A DNA stretch of 64,000 bases from Paraburkholderia fungorum (lineage in GTDB: Bacteria > Pseudomonadota > Gammaproteobacteria > Burkholderiales > Burkholderiaceae): assembly GCF_902833645.1 (NCBI RefSeq), contig NZ_CADFGE010000017.1:1-64000 (forward strand), given 5' to 3'. Of the stretch, positions 44,298-53,368 are shown piece by piece (position 1 is the stretch's first letter; each line of letters starts with the position of its first letter). The notes beneath the pieces were generated by a model that made no database searches, was not told the DNA's origin, and saw nothing but the letters and a program-made list of their open reading frames with translations. The position numbers were made by a program, and so were the translations under genes.

Positions 44298-44786
44298 ATG
44301 ACTTCGCGTACCCGCAGCGCCACCGCCACCCGAATCGGCCTGATCTCCGACACGCACAACCTCGTGCGTCCCGAGGCTCTGCAATATCTCGCCGGGTGCG
44401 ATGCGATCATCCACGCGGGCGATATCTGCAATCAGGCGGTGCTCGATGCACTCGCGAGGATCGCGCCGCTTACCGCCGTGCGCGGCAATAACGACATCGC
44501 CGGGCCGGTCGCCTCGTTGCCGACACACGTCAAGCTGACTGTGCAACAGGTGACGATCCTCGTCGTGCACGATATCGCCGAGGTAGGCGACGATCCGCGC
44601 GGTGAAGGCATCGGCGTGGTCGTGACGGGACACTCGCATAAGCCCGCGATCAGCGAGCGCGACGGCGTGCTGTTCATCAACCCGGGGAGTGCCGGGCCGA
44701 GGCGTTTCAAGTTGCCGATTTCCGCCGGCATGCTCGTTATCGAAGGCGCGCACGCAAGCGCGACATTCGATTTGCTGGTGACATAA
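44298..44786 (+). CDS. YfcE/MJ0936-type metallophosphoesterase
   Basis: This 162-residue enzyme has metal motifs IGLISDTH (residues 13-20), HAGDI near 40, RGNND near 65, and VTGHSHKP near 108 with INPGSAGP. This is the compact phosphodiesterase fold of YfcE. It acts in the cytoplasm on small phosphodiesters; the natural substrate is uncertain. ATG 44298 is used; a GTG at 44274 is also possible, with GGAAG upstream. It is unrelated in type to the GpdQ-like enzyme at 2638. Confidence 0.85.
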   Translation: MTSRTRSATATRIGLISDTHNLVRPEALQYLAGCDAIIHAGDICNQAVLDALARIAPLTAVRGNNDIAGPVASLPTHVKLTVQQVTILVVHDIAEVGDDPRGEGIGVVVTGHSHKPAISERDGVLFINPGSAGPRRFKLPISAGMLVIEGAHASATFDLLVT

Positions 44787-44787
44787 C

Positions 44788-44818
44788 AAAACGGGCCGGC
44801 AAATCTGCCGACCCGTTT
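44788..44818. terminator. Bidirectional terminator hairpin
   Basis: AAACGGGCCGGCA pairs with TGCCGACCCGTTT with one mismatch across a 4-base loop. It sits between the convergent phosphoesterase and ProP genes and can serve both directions. Confidence 0.75.
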
Positions 44819-44873
44819 GGGGACATGCGTGACTGGTTCGGCAACCGGCTATCGGCTGCCGCACAACCCAGGA

Positions 44874-46343
44874 TCAGGCGCGTGCCGTAGCCGTGGCTGC
44901 GTAGCGTTCGTCCATCTCCTGCGCCTCACGCTCGCCGCGCAGCACCGCATGCGCTTCCGCACGCGTGGCCACGCACGGACCCGAGCCAAGCAGCGGCTTG
45001 CGAGCCGTTTCACGCAGCGCCAGCACCGAGACGATACCGATCACCGAAGCAGCCATCAGGTAGTAGGCGGGCATCATCAGATTGCCGGTGCTGTCGACCA
45101 GCCAGGCCGTCACGAGCGGCGTGGTTCCGCCGAACAGCGATACCGAAATGTTGAAGCCGATGGCGAGCGCGCCATAGCGGATCTTCGTCGGGAACAACGC
45201 CGGCAGCGCCGACGGCATCACGCCGGTAAAGCACGACAGCAGCACGCCGAGAATCATCAGGCCGCTGAACACCGGCAGCATCGTGCCCATGCGAATCAGC
45301 AGCAGCGCGGGAATCGACAGCGCGAACAGACCCACGCAACCGAACAGCATCACCGGCTTGCGGCCGATCGTGTCGGACAGGCGGCCGGCTGCGAGCGTCA
45401 TCGGCATCATCAGCACCATCACGAGCAGCACGAGGAACAGGCCGTGCGTTTCGTTGAAGTGCAGCGTGGCCGACAGATAGCTCGGCAGATACGAGAGCGC
45501 CATGTAATCGGTGACGTTGAAGATCAGCACGAGGCCGACGCACAGCAGAAGCGGCTTCCATTGCTGCATCAGCAATTCGCGGAAAGACTGCTTCGGGAGC
45601 GCCTTGTCTTCGGCTTCGCGTTGCTCAGCCTGCTTCTTGAACGCGGGCGTTTCTTCGAGCTTCATCCGGATATACAGACCAATCAGACCCAGCGGACCCG
45701 CGATCAGGAACGGCACACGCCAGCCCCAGGAAAGCAGGGCCTCGCTCGACAGCGTCGCCGTCAGGAGTGTGACGGTACCCGCGCCGAGCACGTAGCCGAT
45801 CAGCGTGCCGAATTCGAGGAAGCTGCCCATGAAGCCGCGGCGCTTGTCCGTCGAGAACTCGGCGATGAAAGTCGCGGCGCCGCCGTACTCACCACCCGTC
45901 GAGAAGCCCTGCACGAGACGCGCGACCAGCAGCAACACCGGCGCGAAAATACCGATGCTCGCATAGCTCGGAATCAGGCCGATCGCGAGGGTGCCGGCCG
46001 CCATCATGATCATGGTCATCGCCAGCACGCGCTGACGGCCGATGCGGTCGCCCAGCGGCCCGAACACCATGCCGCCGAGCGGCCGCACCAGGAACGCCGC
46101 GGCAAACGTGCCGAAGGTAGCGAGCAACTGGGCGGATGGATTCGACGACGGGAAGAATACTTTGCCGAGCGTGACAGCGATGTAGCTGTACACGCCGAAA
46201 TCGAACCATTCCATCGCGTTGCCGAGCGCCATGGCGGCGACGGCGCGCTTGAGGAGGGATTTGTCGACGACGGTGATGTCGTCGAGGGAGAGGCGTTGTT
46301 CTTCTTTGTGGTGTCGCCAGAAGCCGTTGCTGGAAGCGGTCAA
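44874..46343 (-). CDS. ProP-like osmolyte:proton symporter (MFS)
   Basis: This 489-residue transporter with 12 helices closely resembles E. coli ProP: DDITVVD start, LGNAMEWFDFGVYSYIA, LGKVFFP, LARLVQGFSTGGEYGGA and RRGFMGSF. ProP imports proline and glycine betaine during osmotic stress. It lacks the long coiled-coil tail found in E. coli ProP, ending soon after AEAHAVLRGEREAQEMDER. TTG at 46343 is chosen because GGAG lies eight bases upstream; an upstream ATG at 46376 has no such site. Other metabolite:H+ symporters of this family remain possible. Confidence 0.87.
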   Translation of the reverse strand: MTASSNGFWRHHKEEQRLSLDDITVVDKSLLKRAVAAMALGNAMEWFDFGVYSYIAVTLGKVFFPSSNPSAQLLATFGTFAAAFLVRPLGGMVFGPLGDRIGRQRVLAMTMIMMAAGTLAIGLIPSYASIGIFAPVLLLVARLVQGFSTGGEYGGAATFIAEFSTDKRRGFMGSFLEFGTLIGYVLGAGTVTLLTATLSSEALLSWGWRVPFLIAGPLGLIGLYIRMKLEETPAFKKQAEQREAEDKALPKQSFRELLMQQWKPLLLCVGLVLIFNVTDYMALSYLPSYLSATLHFNETHGLFLVLLVMVLMMPMTLAAGRLSDTIGRKPVMLFGCVGLFALSIPALLLIRMGTMLPVFSGLMILGVLLSCFTGVMPSALPALFPTKIRYGALAIGFNISVSLFGGTTPLVTAWLVDSTGNLMMPAYYLMAASVIGIVSVLALRETARKPLLGSGPCVATRAEAHAVLRGEREAQEMDERYAATATARA

Positions 46344-47012
46344 GGTGAAAACTCCAATGACTGCGACGAAACTCATGCAAACGCACATGAACGTTCCGCC
46401 ACGGGTGCTGGGGGAAGTGCAGTTTCGCGAGCAGCGCGATGGCGTCTCCCTCGCCGGCAGGCGATAGAAGAGGGCGTGGAAAAGAAAATAAAACGCCCGT
46501 GCCTCGCGAACGAATCGCGAAAAAACACTCGTCTAGATTGTGCTGACTGTTGCATCTGCGTGGCCGTGGAAGGGGGGCAGATGCATGAGGACGCTGGGGT
46601 GGCTGAAAGCTGGCCCACGCGCCGCTGGAAGGCTTGAAACGAAAAAGGCCGGTGCTTTATTTGCCGCTTATGCAGAGTTCAAGCGGGGAAACGACCGACA
46701 AGCCTTCTTGTATAAAAACTGTCCGATTCAGGGGGCAGCGCACCGCAAAATGGCACGCGTAAATCACTCTGAAAAGAACGCGAATGAAGGTGAAATGCTG
46801 TTGGAACGAGGCACATGATAGCACGATGACGGAGGATCGTGCAAACCCGGTGCGCGCGGGCCGTCCCCGGAAAGGCGCTCAATCCCTTGCCGGGTGGGGG
46901 ATTCAGCGGATCGCGAAGGTATGGAAAAGCGGCTTAAAAACGGCCTGAAAATGTACTGACTGGTGAAGCCGGAGGCGTCCCTAAGAAAGACCGGTGAACG
47001 GAAAACAGACGA
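46344..47012. other. Intergenic region upstream of proP-like gene
   Basis: About 670 bp. No gene is supported on either strand; readings such as 46764-47117 (minus) have no family character. The left half should contain the promoter of the ProP-like gene. No operator or RNA gene was recognised. Confidence 0.45.
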
Positions 47013-47043
47013 AAAAAATCCGCGCACCTGGCGCGGATTTTTT
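47013..47043 (-). terminator. Intrinsic terminator of yggX
   Basis: AAAATCCGCGC and GCGCGGATTTT form a stem around ACCTG, with A/T runs on both outer sides. It lies about 50 bp beyond the stop codon of the yggX gene on the minus strand, where it reads as a GC hairpin followed by T residues. Confidence 0.85.
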
Positions 47044-47094
47044 GTCTGACCCGCTTCAGTTCGGCGAGCGAGGCCGGATGCCGGGGGCAGGCAA

Positions 47095-47370
47095 TTATTC
47101 AGCCGGCGGCGGCACATAACCCTGCGCCGTATCCGCGCCTTCGCCGAAGAAGAACTTTTCCGTCTGCTTCATCAGATATTGGCGTGCGCGCGGATCGGCC
47201 ATGTTCAGGCGGTTTTCGTTGATCAGCATGGTTTGCTGCTTCAACCAGGCTTGCCACGCTTCCTTCGAAATGCTTTCGTAGATCCGCTTGCCGAGTTCTC
47301 CCGGCAGCGGCGGGAAATCGAGGCCTTCGGCTTCCTTGCCGAGTTTCGCGCATTGAACCATACGAGTCAT
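47095..47370 (-). CDS. yggX: Fe(2+)-trafficking / oxidative damage protection protein
   Basis: This 91-residue protein is a clear YggX: MVQCAKLGKEAEGLDFPPLPGELG opening region with the conserved Cys7, then YESISKEAW, WLKQQTMLINENRL and LMKQTEKFFF. YggX limits iron-driven oxidative damage, notably to iron-sulfur enzymes, and is co-regulated by oxidative stress in enterics. It is followed by its own intrinsic terminator. argA lies 100 bp upstream on the same strand. Confidence 0.97.
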   Translation of the reverse strand: MTRMVQCAKLGKEAEGLDFPPLPGELGKRIYESISKEAWQAWLKQQTMLINENRLNMADPRARQYLMKQTEKFFFGEGADTAQGYVPPPAE

Positions 47371-47470
47371 GCTGTGTTTCTCCTTTGTCGACCGGAGTGA
47401 GTGCTTCAGCGCTTGCTCTCCGGTCTCATAAAAAATAGTTACGGCGCCCAGCCGCTTTATATAGGGACGT

Positions 47471-48859
47471 TCAGAGCTGTTTCATCAGTACGAGCGACTT
47501 GCGCTGCCAGTTATAGAGCCGGCGACGGTCTTCCGGCAGGTCGTCGACCGTGACCTTGACGAAGCCGCGCTTGAGGAACCAGTGTTCGGTACGTGTGGTG
47601 AGCACGAAAATCCGCGTCAAGCCACGCGCCCGTGCGCGTTGTTCGATGCGTTTGAGCAGACGCTCGCCGTCGCCGGTGCCTTGCGCTTCAGGCGCGACCG
47701 TGAGACAGGCCATTTCGCCGATGCGCTCCTGCGGGTACGGGTACAGCGCCGCGCAGCCGAACAGCACGCCATCGTGCTCGATCACCGAGAAATGGTCGAT
47801 GTCGCGTTCGATCTGGTGGCGCCCGCGCCGCACCAGCGTGCCGTCGGATTCGAGCGGTTCGATCAGCGAGAGAATGCCGCCGACGTCGTCCGGTGTGGCT
47901 TCGCGCAGGCTTTCGAGGTTCTCGTACGAGATCATCGTGCCCACGCCGTCGTGCAGGAACAGTTCGAGCAGCAGGCTGCCGTCGAGCGCGTAGGGGATGA
48001 TATGCGCCCGCGCCACGCCGCCGCGGCAGGCGCGGATCGAATGTTTCAGGTAGAAGCCCGCGTCGCCGGTGACTTCGCCGCTTTCATGCAGCTTGTAGGC
48101 GTCGTCCAGCGACAGCTCGCGCACCAGTTCGGGGCCGTCTTCGCCGGCCTCCATCAGGCCTGGCGTTTCGGTCAGGAACACGATCTTGTCGGCGCGCAGC
48201 GCGATCGCGGCGGCCGAGGCGACGTCTTCCATCGACAGATTGAAGGCTTCGCCGGTGGGCGAGAAGCCGAGCGGCGAGAGCAGCACCAGTTTGCGGCTCG
48301 CGAGCGAATGACGGATCGAATCCGCGTCGATCTTGCGCACCACGCCGGTGTGCTGGAAATCGACCCCGTCGAGAATGCCGACCGGGCGCGCCGTCACGAA
48401 GTTGCCGGACACCACGCTGATGTGCGCGTGCGCCATCGGCGTATTCGGCAGACCCTGGCTGATCGCCGCCTCGATATCCAGACGCACTTCGCCGGCCGCT
48501 TCTTTCGCCGATTCGAGCGCGCGCGCGTCGGTAATGCGCATGCCGTGCGAGAACTCGGACTCCACGCCGTGCAGGCTCATCTGCTCTTCGACCTGCGGCC
48601 GCGAGCCGTGCACCAGCACGATCTGGATGCCCATGGCCTGCAGCAGCGCGATATCGGACACGAGCGCATTCAGGAGCCCCTGGTGCACCACTTCGCCGCC
48701 GAAACCGACGACAAATGTCTTGTTACGGAACGCATGGATGTAAGGGGCGACTGAGCGCATCCAGTCGACGAATTGCGCATGCTGGGCGAGATCTTCCGTT
48801 GCTCCGGCGGGGGCCGGAACGCTCGCGGGCGCGGGGACGAGGTCGGTTTGGGAATTCAT
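47471..48859 (-). CDS. argA: N-acetylglutamate synthase (amino-acid kinase plus GNAT)
   Basis: This 462-residue protein has an N-terminal amino-acid-kinase domain (VVGFGGEVV, VLVHGSRPQVEEQM) and a C-terminal GNAT domain (LTVAPEAQGTGDGERLLKRIE). It makes N-acetylglutamate from glutamate and acetyl-CoA, the first step of arginine synthesis; the kinase domain normally binds the inhibitor arginine. It begins 23 bp from the divergent hrpA start. Confidence 0.95.
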   Translation of the reverse strand: MNSQTDLVPAPASVPAPAGATEDLAQHAQFVDWMRSVAPYIHAFRNKTFVVGFGGEVVHQGLLNALVSDIALLQAMGIQIVLVHGSRPQVEEQMSLHGVESEFSHGMRITDARALESAKEAAGEVRLDIEAAISQGLPNTPMAHAHISVVSGNFVTARPVGILDGVDFQHTGVVRKIDADSIRHSLASRKLVLLSPLGFSPTGEAFNLSMEDVASAAAIALRADKIVFLTETPGLMEAGEDGPELVRELSLDDAYKLHESGEVTGDAGFYLKHSIRACRGGVARAHIIPYALDGSLLLELFLHDGVGTMISYENLESLREATPDDVGGILSLIEPLESDGTLVRRGRHQIERDIDHFSVIEHDGVLFGCAALYPYPQERIGEMACLTVAPEAQGTGDGERLLKRIEQRARARGLTRIFVLTTRTEHWFLKRGFVKVTVDDLPEDRRRLYNWQRKSLVLMKQL

Positions 48860-48868
48860 GCCGGGGAT

Positions 48869-48874
48869 TATAAT
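48869..48874 (+). promoter_or_regulatory. Putative -10 element of hrpA
   Basis: A perfect TATAAT ends eight bases before the hrpA ATG (48883). The -35 region would lie within the start of argA on the other strand (TTGGGA at 48848, spacing 15). If used, transcription would start at or next to the ATG, giving a leaderless message. No alternative ribosome site is seen before the ATG. Confidence 0.45.
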
Positions 48875-48882
48875 GCGCCCCC

Positions 48883-51800
48883 ATGTCGAATGTACCCAAA
48901 AGTCCCGCTACGGCGAACGAGAATTCAGCGCCGGCCGCCGATCCGAAGAACGCCGGCGACACGCAGCGCCGCCATGCGCAGGACGCGAACCGCAACGCGC
49001 CGAAAACGGCGCGCGAGCCGCGTCGTGGCGCGGATGACGCGCAGGCGCCCGCGCCCAGCAAAAATCCCCCTCAGGGCGGCCGTCGCGAGGCCGCCGTGGC
49101 CGCGCAAAAAGCGCCGCAAACGGACGATGCCGGGCGCAATGCACGCCGTGAAGCGCGCCCGCCACGCCCGCAGCGCGTCGTCGAGCCGAATCCGATTCCA
49201 CCGATCACGTTCCCCGAAGCGCTGCCGGTCTCCGGCCGCCGCGAAGAGATTGCACGCGCGATCGCACAGAATCAGGTCGTGATCGTCTGCGGTGAGACCG
49301 GTTCGGGCAAGACGACCCAGTTGCCGAAAATCTGCCTCGAACTCGGGCGCGGTCTCGGCGCGGGCGGCACCGGTCTGATCGGCCATACGCAGCCGCGCCG
49401 GATCGCGGCATCGGCAACGGGCCGGCGGATCGCGGAAGAACTCGGCACGCCGTTCGGCGAAGTGGTCGGCTACAAGGTGCGTTTCACCGATAACCTGTCG
49501 CCCGGCGCGTCGGTCAAACTGATGACCGACGGCATTCTGCTCGCCGAAACGCAGACCGATCCGCTGCTCAAGGCGTACGACACGCTGATCATCGACGAGG
49601 CGCACGAGCGCAGCCTGAACATCGATTTTCTGCTCGGCTATCTGAAGGAAATTCTCGTCAAGCGTCCCGATCTGAAGCTGATCGTGACCTCGGCGACGAT
49701 CGACGCCGACCGTTTCGCGCGCCATTTCGGCAGCGACGAGAAACCCGCGCCGGTCATCGAAGTCAGCGGCCGGCTCTATCCGGTCGAAGTGCGTTACCGG
49801 CCAGTCGTGGAAGACAGTCCGGCGGTGAAGGCGGCACAAGGGACCTCGTCCTCGACAGCGTCGCGCGAGGCGCGCGAGCGGCCGAAAACCCAGCGCGAGA
49901 CAGACCGCGATCTGATGGAAGCGATCGTCGACGCCGTCGACGAACTGTGCCGCGAAGGTCCCGGCGATGTGCTGGTGTTCCTGCCGGGCGAGCGCGAAAT
50001 TCGCGATGCCGCTGAAGCGCTGCGCAAGCATCATCCGCCGCACACGGAAATTCTGCCGCTCTTCGCGCGCCTCTCGGCCGCGGAACAGGAACGTGTATTC
50101 CGCACGTCGAACGCGCGCCGTATCGTGCTGGCCACCAACGTCGCCGAAACCTCGCTGACGGTGCCCGGGATTCGCTACGTGGTCGACACGGGTCTGGCGC
50201 GCGTGAAGCGCTACTCGTACCGCAACAAGGTTGAACAATTGCAGGTCGAGTCGATTTCGCAAGCGGCCGCGAATCAGCGGGCAGGGCGTTGCGGCCGGGT
50301 GGCCGACGGCGTCTGCATTCGTCTGTATGAGGAAAGTGACTTTCAGGGCCGAGTGCGCTTCACCGATCCGGAAATCTTGCGCTCGTCGCTGGCGTCGGTG
50401 ATTTTGCGGATGAAGTCGCTGCACCTGACGGCGATCGAAACGTTTCCGTTCATCGAGCCGCCGCCGGGCCGCGCGATCGCCGATGGTTACCAGCTGCTCA
50501 ACGAACTCGGCGCGGTTGACGACGACAACCAGCTCACGCCGCTTGGGCGAGAGCTCGCGCGCTTGCCGCTCGATCCGCGTATCGGCCGGATGATTCTCGC
50601 CGCGCGCGACCAGCAGGCGCTCAAGGAAGTGCTCATCATTGCTAGCGCGTTGTCGGTGCAGGACCCGCGCGACCGGCCGATCGAAGCGCAGGAGCAGGCT
50701 GATCAGGCACATCGCCGTTTCGCCGACGAGCGCTCCGAATTCCTCCAGTGGCTGAAAATCTGGAACTGGTTCGAAGAGGCGATCGCGCACAAGAAGTCGA
50801 ACAAGCAGTTGCACGACGAGTGCCGCAAGAACTTCCTGTCGCAACTGCGGCTGCGCGAATGGCGCGATGTGCATTCGCAACTGCTGACGGTGGTGCGCGA
50901 ACACGGCTGGCGTCTGAACGAAGCCGAAGCGACCTTCGAGCAGATTCATCTGGCGCTGTTGACCGGCCTGCTCGGCAACATCGGCCTGAAAGCCGAGGAC
51001 GAACCGTATTACCTCGGTGCGCGCGGCATCAAGTTCTATCTGTGGCCCGGGTCCGCGCTGGTGAAGAAGGCGGGCAAGTGGGTGATGGCCGCGGAACTGG
51101 TCGAAACGAGCCGGCTGTACGCACGCTGTATCGCGAAGATCGAGCCGGAGTGGATCGAGAAGATCGGCTCGCATCTGCTGAAAAAATCGCTCTCGGAGCC
51201 ACATTGGGAGAAGCGCGCGGCGCAGGTGTCGGCGTTCGAGCGCGCGACGCTGTACGGCCTGCCGATCTATCACCGGCGGCGCGTGAGCTTCGGCAAGCAG
51301 GACCCGTCGCGGGCACGCGAGCTGTTCATTCGCGGCGCGCTGGTGGAAGGCGAATTCGATACGAAGCTGGCGTTTTTCGCGCATAACCGCAAGTTGCTCG
51401 CCGACATCGAGCAACTGGAACACAAGTCGCGCCGTCAGGACGTGCTGGTCGACGACGAGCTGATCTTCGGCTTCTACGATCAGGCGATTCCGCAAGGCAT
51501 ATACACCGGGGCATCGTTCGAGCGCTGGTATCGCGACGAGCTGAAAAAGAGCGGCCAGCAGGAAGACAAGCTGCGGCTGTTGTATCTGTCGCGCGACGAT
51601 CTGATGCGGCACGAAGCCGCCGGGGTGACGACCGATCTGTTCCCGAAGCGGATGACGATGGCGGGCGTCGAGATGACGCTCAGCTATCACTTCGAACCCG
51701 GTTCGCCGCGCGACGGCGTGACGCTCGCGGTGCCGCTCTATGCGTTGAATCAGGTCGACGCGCGACGCTGCGAATGGCTTGTGCCCGGTATGCTGAAAGA

Positions 51801-53151
51801 GAAGACGCAACTGCTGCTGAAATCGCTGCCGCAGAAGCTGCGGCGTCATTGCGTGCCTCTGCCCGAGTTCGCGGCGGGTTTCGTCGAGCGGCACAGCGGC
51901 CCGCGCTTCGGCGCGGGCGGTTTGCTCGAGTCTCTGATTGCGGATATTCGCGAGCAGACCCAGGTCGCGATGAAGCAATCGGATTTCAAGCTCGAGACCC
52001 TGACACCGCATCTGTTCATGAACTTCAAGGTGATCGACGAGCATGGCCGCCAGCTCGCGATGGGCCGCAACCTGTCGCAACTGCGCGCCGAACTCGGCGG
52101 CCAGGCGCAGCAGCATTTCCAGAAGATCGCGTCGGGGGCGGCCGGGATAGCGTTGGCGGATGCGGGCGGCGGTGGCGGGGTGGCCGCTGCTGTGCAAGCC
52201 GGCGGTTCGGGTGGTGCGGATCGCGCGGGATCGCGCGGTAAGAGCGCTGCCGTACCTGGTCCGCAAACCGCGTCGCAAGACGGCACGCAAGGCACCGCGC
52301 TGTACGAAAAGCTGACGACGTGGAATTTCGGCAAACTCCCCGAGTTGCTGGAAATTCGCCGCGGTGGCCAGACGTTGTTCGGCTATCCGGCACTCGTCGA
52401 TCGTGGCACGCACTGCGATGTCGAAGTGTTCGATTCACCCGATGAAGCCGCGCGTATCCATCGCGCCGGGCTGCGTCGATTGTTTGCGCTGCAGTTGAAA
52501 GAGCCGATCAAATACCTGGAAAGGAACCTCCCGGGGCTGCGCGAAATGGCGATGCAGTTCATGCCGCGCGGCACCCAGGAAGAACTGCGCGATCAACTGA
52601 TCGACACCGCGCTCGATCGCGCGTGTCTGCAGGACCCGCTGCCCGACGACGACGTCAGCTTCCACACGCGCCGCGACGAGGGCCGCAGCCGGTTGACTTT
52701 GCTGGCGCAGGAGATTGCGCGGCTGGTGGGGCAGATCCTGAGCGAATATGCGACCGTGACAAAGAAGCTGGTGCAGGCCAGGTCCTTCACCGCCGCGCAT
52801 TCGGACATGCAGAATCAGCTCGACGGGCTGATCGGCAAGCGCTTTGTCGTCGATACGCCGTATCCGCAACTGGCGCATTTCCCGCGCTATCTGAAGGGCA
52901 TTGCGCTGCGCATCGACAAGCTGAAGGCGGACTCCGCGCGCGATGCAAGGCAGTTCGCCGAATTCCAGCCGCTCTTGCAGAACTACCAGCGTGCGCTTGC
53001 GCAACGCGGTGGGGTGCTGGATACGCGCTTGTCGGAGTTTCGCTGGCTGCTCGAGGAATTGCGGATTTCGCTGTTCGCTCAGGAGTTGCGCACGCCAATG
53101 CCGGTATCGGTGAAGCGTCTCTATAAGGTGTGGGAATCGATGCAGCGCTGA
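48883..53151 (+). CDS. hrpA: ATP-dependent RNA helicase HrpA
   Basis: This 1422-residue DEAH-box helicase has a low-complexity, Arg/Ala/Pro-rich N-terminal extension of about 110 residues. It then has Walker A GETGSGKTT near 136, DEAHER near 238, SAT near 268 and QRAGRCGR in motif VI near 465. HA2/OB-type and DUF3418 C-terminal domains complete it. HrpA unwinds RNA and helps resolve stalled ribosomes and process mRNA in E. coli (1300 residues). A Gly/Ala-rich insert near residues 1090-1140 is unusual. The start follows TATAAT by only eight bases. Confidence 0.95.
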   Translation: MSNVPKSPATANENSAPAADPKNAGDTQRRHAQDANRNAPKTAREPRRGADDAQAPAPSKNPPQGGRREAAVAAQKAPQTDDAGRNARREARPPRPQRVVEPNPIPPITFPEALPVSGRREEIARAIAQNQVVIVCGETGSGKTTQLPKICLELGRGLGAGGTGLIGHTQPRRIAASATGRRIAEELGTPFGEVVGYKVRFTDNLSPGASVKLMTDGILLAETQTDPLLKAYDTLIIDEAHERSLNIDFLLGYLKEILVKRPDLKLIVTSATIDADRFARHFGSDEKPAPVIEVSGRLYPVEVRYRPVVEDSPAVKAAQGTSSSTASREARERPKTQRETDRDLMEAIVDAVDELCREGPGDVLVFLPGEREIRDAAEALRKHHPPHTEILPLFARLSAAEQERVFRTSNARRIVLATNVAETSLTVPGIRYVVDTGLARVKRYSYRNKVEQLQVESISQAAANQRAGRCGRVADGVCIRLYEESDFQGRVRFTDPEILRSSLASVILRMKSLHLTAIETFPFIEPPPGRAIADGYQLLNELGAVDDDNQLTPLGRELARLPLDPRIGRMILAARDQQALKEVLIIASALSVQDPRDRPIEAQEQADQAHRRFADERSEFLQWLKIWNWFEEAIAHKKSNKQLHDECRKNFLSQLRLREWRDVHSQLLTVVREHGWRLNEAEATFEQIHLALLTGLLGNIGLKAEDEPYYLGARGIKFYLWPGSALVKKAGKWVMAAELVETSRLYARCIAKIEPEWIEKIGSHLLKKSLSEPHWEKRAAQVSAFERATLYGLPIYHRRRVSFGKQDPSRARELFIRGALVEGEFDTKLAFFAHNRKLLADIEQLEHKSRRQDVLVDDELIFGFYDQAIPQGIYTGASFERWYRDELKKSGQQEDKLRLLYLSRDDLMRHEAAGVTTDLFPKRMTMAGVEMTLSYHFEPGSPRDGVTLAVPLYALNQVDARRCEWLVPGMLKEKTQLLLKSLPQKLRRHCVPLPEFAAGFVERHSGPRFGAGGLLESLIADIREQTQVAMKQSDFKLETLTPHLFMNFKVIDEHGRQLAMGRNLSQLRAELGGQAQQHFQKIASGAAGIALADAGGGGGVAAAVQAGGSGGADRAGSRGKSAAVPGPQTASQDGTQGTALYEKLTTWNFGKLPELLEIRRGGQTLFGYPALVDRGTHCDVEVFDSPDEAARIHRAGLRRLFALQLKEPIKYLERNLPGLREMAMQFMPRGTQEELRDQLIDTALDRACLQDPLPDDDVSFHTRRDEGRSRLTLLAQEIARLVGQILSEYATVTKKLVQARSFTAAHSDMQNQLDGLIGKRFVVDTPYPQLAHFPRYLKGIALRIDKLKADSARDARQFAEFQPLLQNYQRALAQRGGVLDTRLSEFRWLLEELRISLFAQELRTPMPVSVKRLYKVWESMQR

Positions 53152-53261
53152 GGGCGCCTGGCGGCATGCATGTGCGCCATCGCTGGCGGCGGGGCGCGCG
53201 CGGTATCGTGCGCAAAAAAGCGCGCAATACCACTCCTTGTGAGAATGACATCGCGCGTAAA

Positions 53262-53287
53262 GGCGCGGGCCCTTCGGGACCCGCGCC
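53262..53287. terminator. GC-rich hairpin with TTCG loop
   Basis: GGCGCGGG and CCCGCGCC form the outer stem, with inner CC/GG pairs closed by TTCG and one mismatch. It lies 110 bp after hrpA and 80 bp after the end of the convergent autotransporter gene, and probably terminates one or both. There is no long T run. Confidence 0.65.
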
Positions 53288-53368
53288 AGCTCGCTACATA
53301 ACGACAACGCTAAAGGCATCACCGTGACCGGTTCGGATCGAGCCGGTCCTGCTTCCTGCGTGTGCGGC

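Noticed and set aside
44817..46637. 606-codon plus-strand frame opposite the ProP-like transporter
   Set aside because: Arg/His/Gln-rich antisense sequence of a clear transporter.
46764..47117. 117-codon minus-strand frame downstream of yggX
   Set aside because: It spans the intrinsic terminator of yggX and shows no family features.
48925..52413. 1162-codon minus-strand reading frame opposite hrpA
   Set aside because: Arg/Gln/Leu-rich antisense shadow of the helicase gene, with no recognisable motif.
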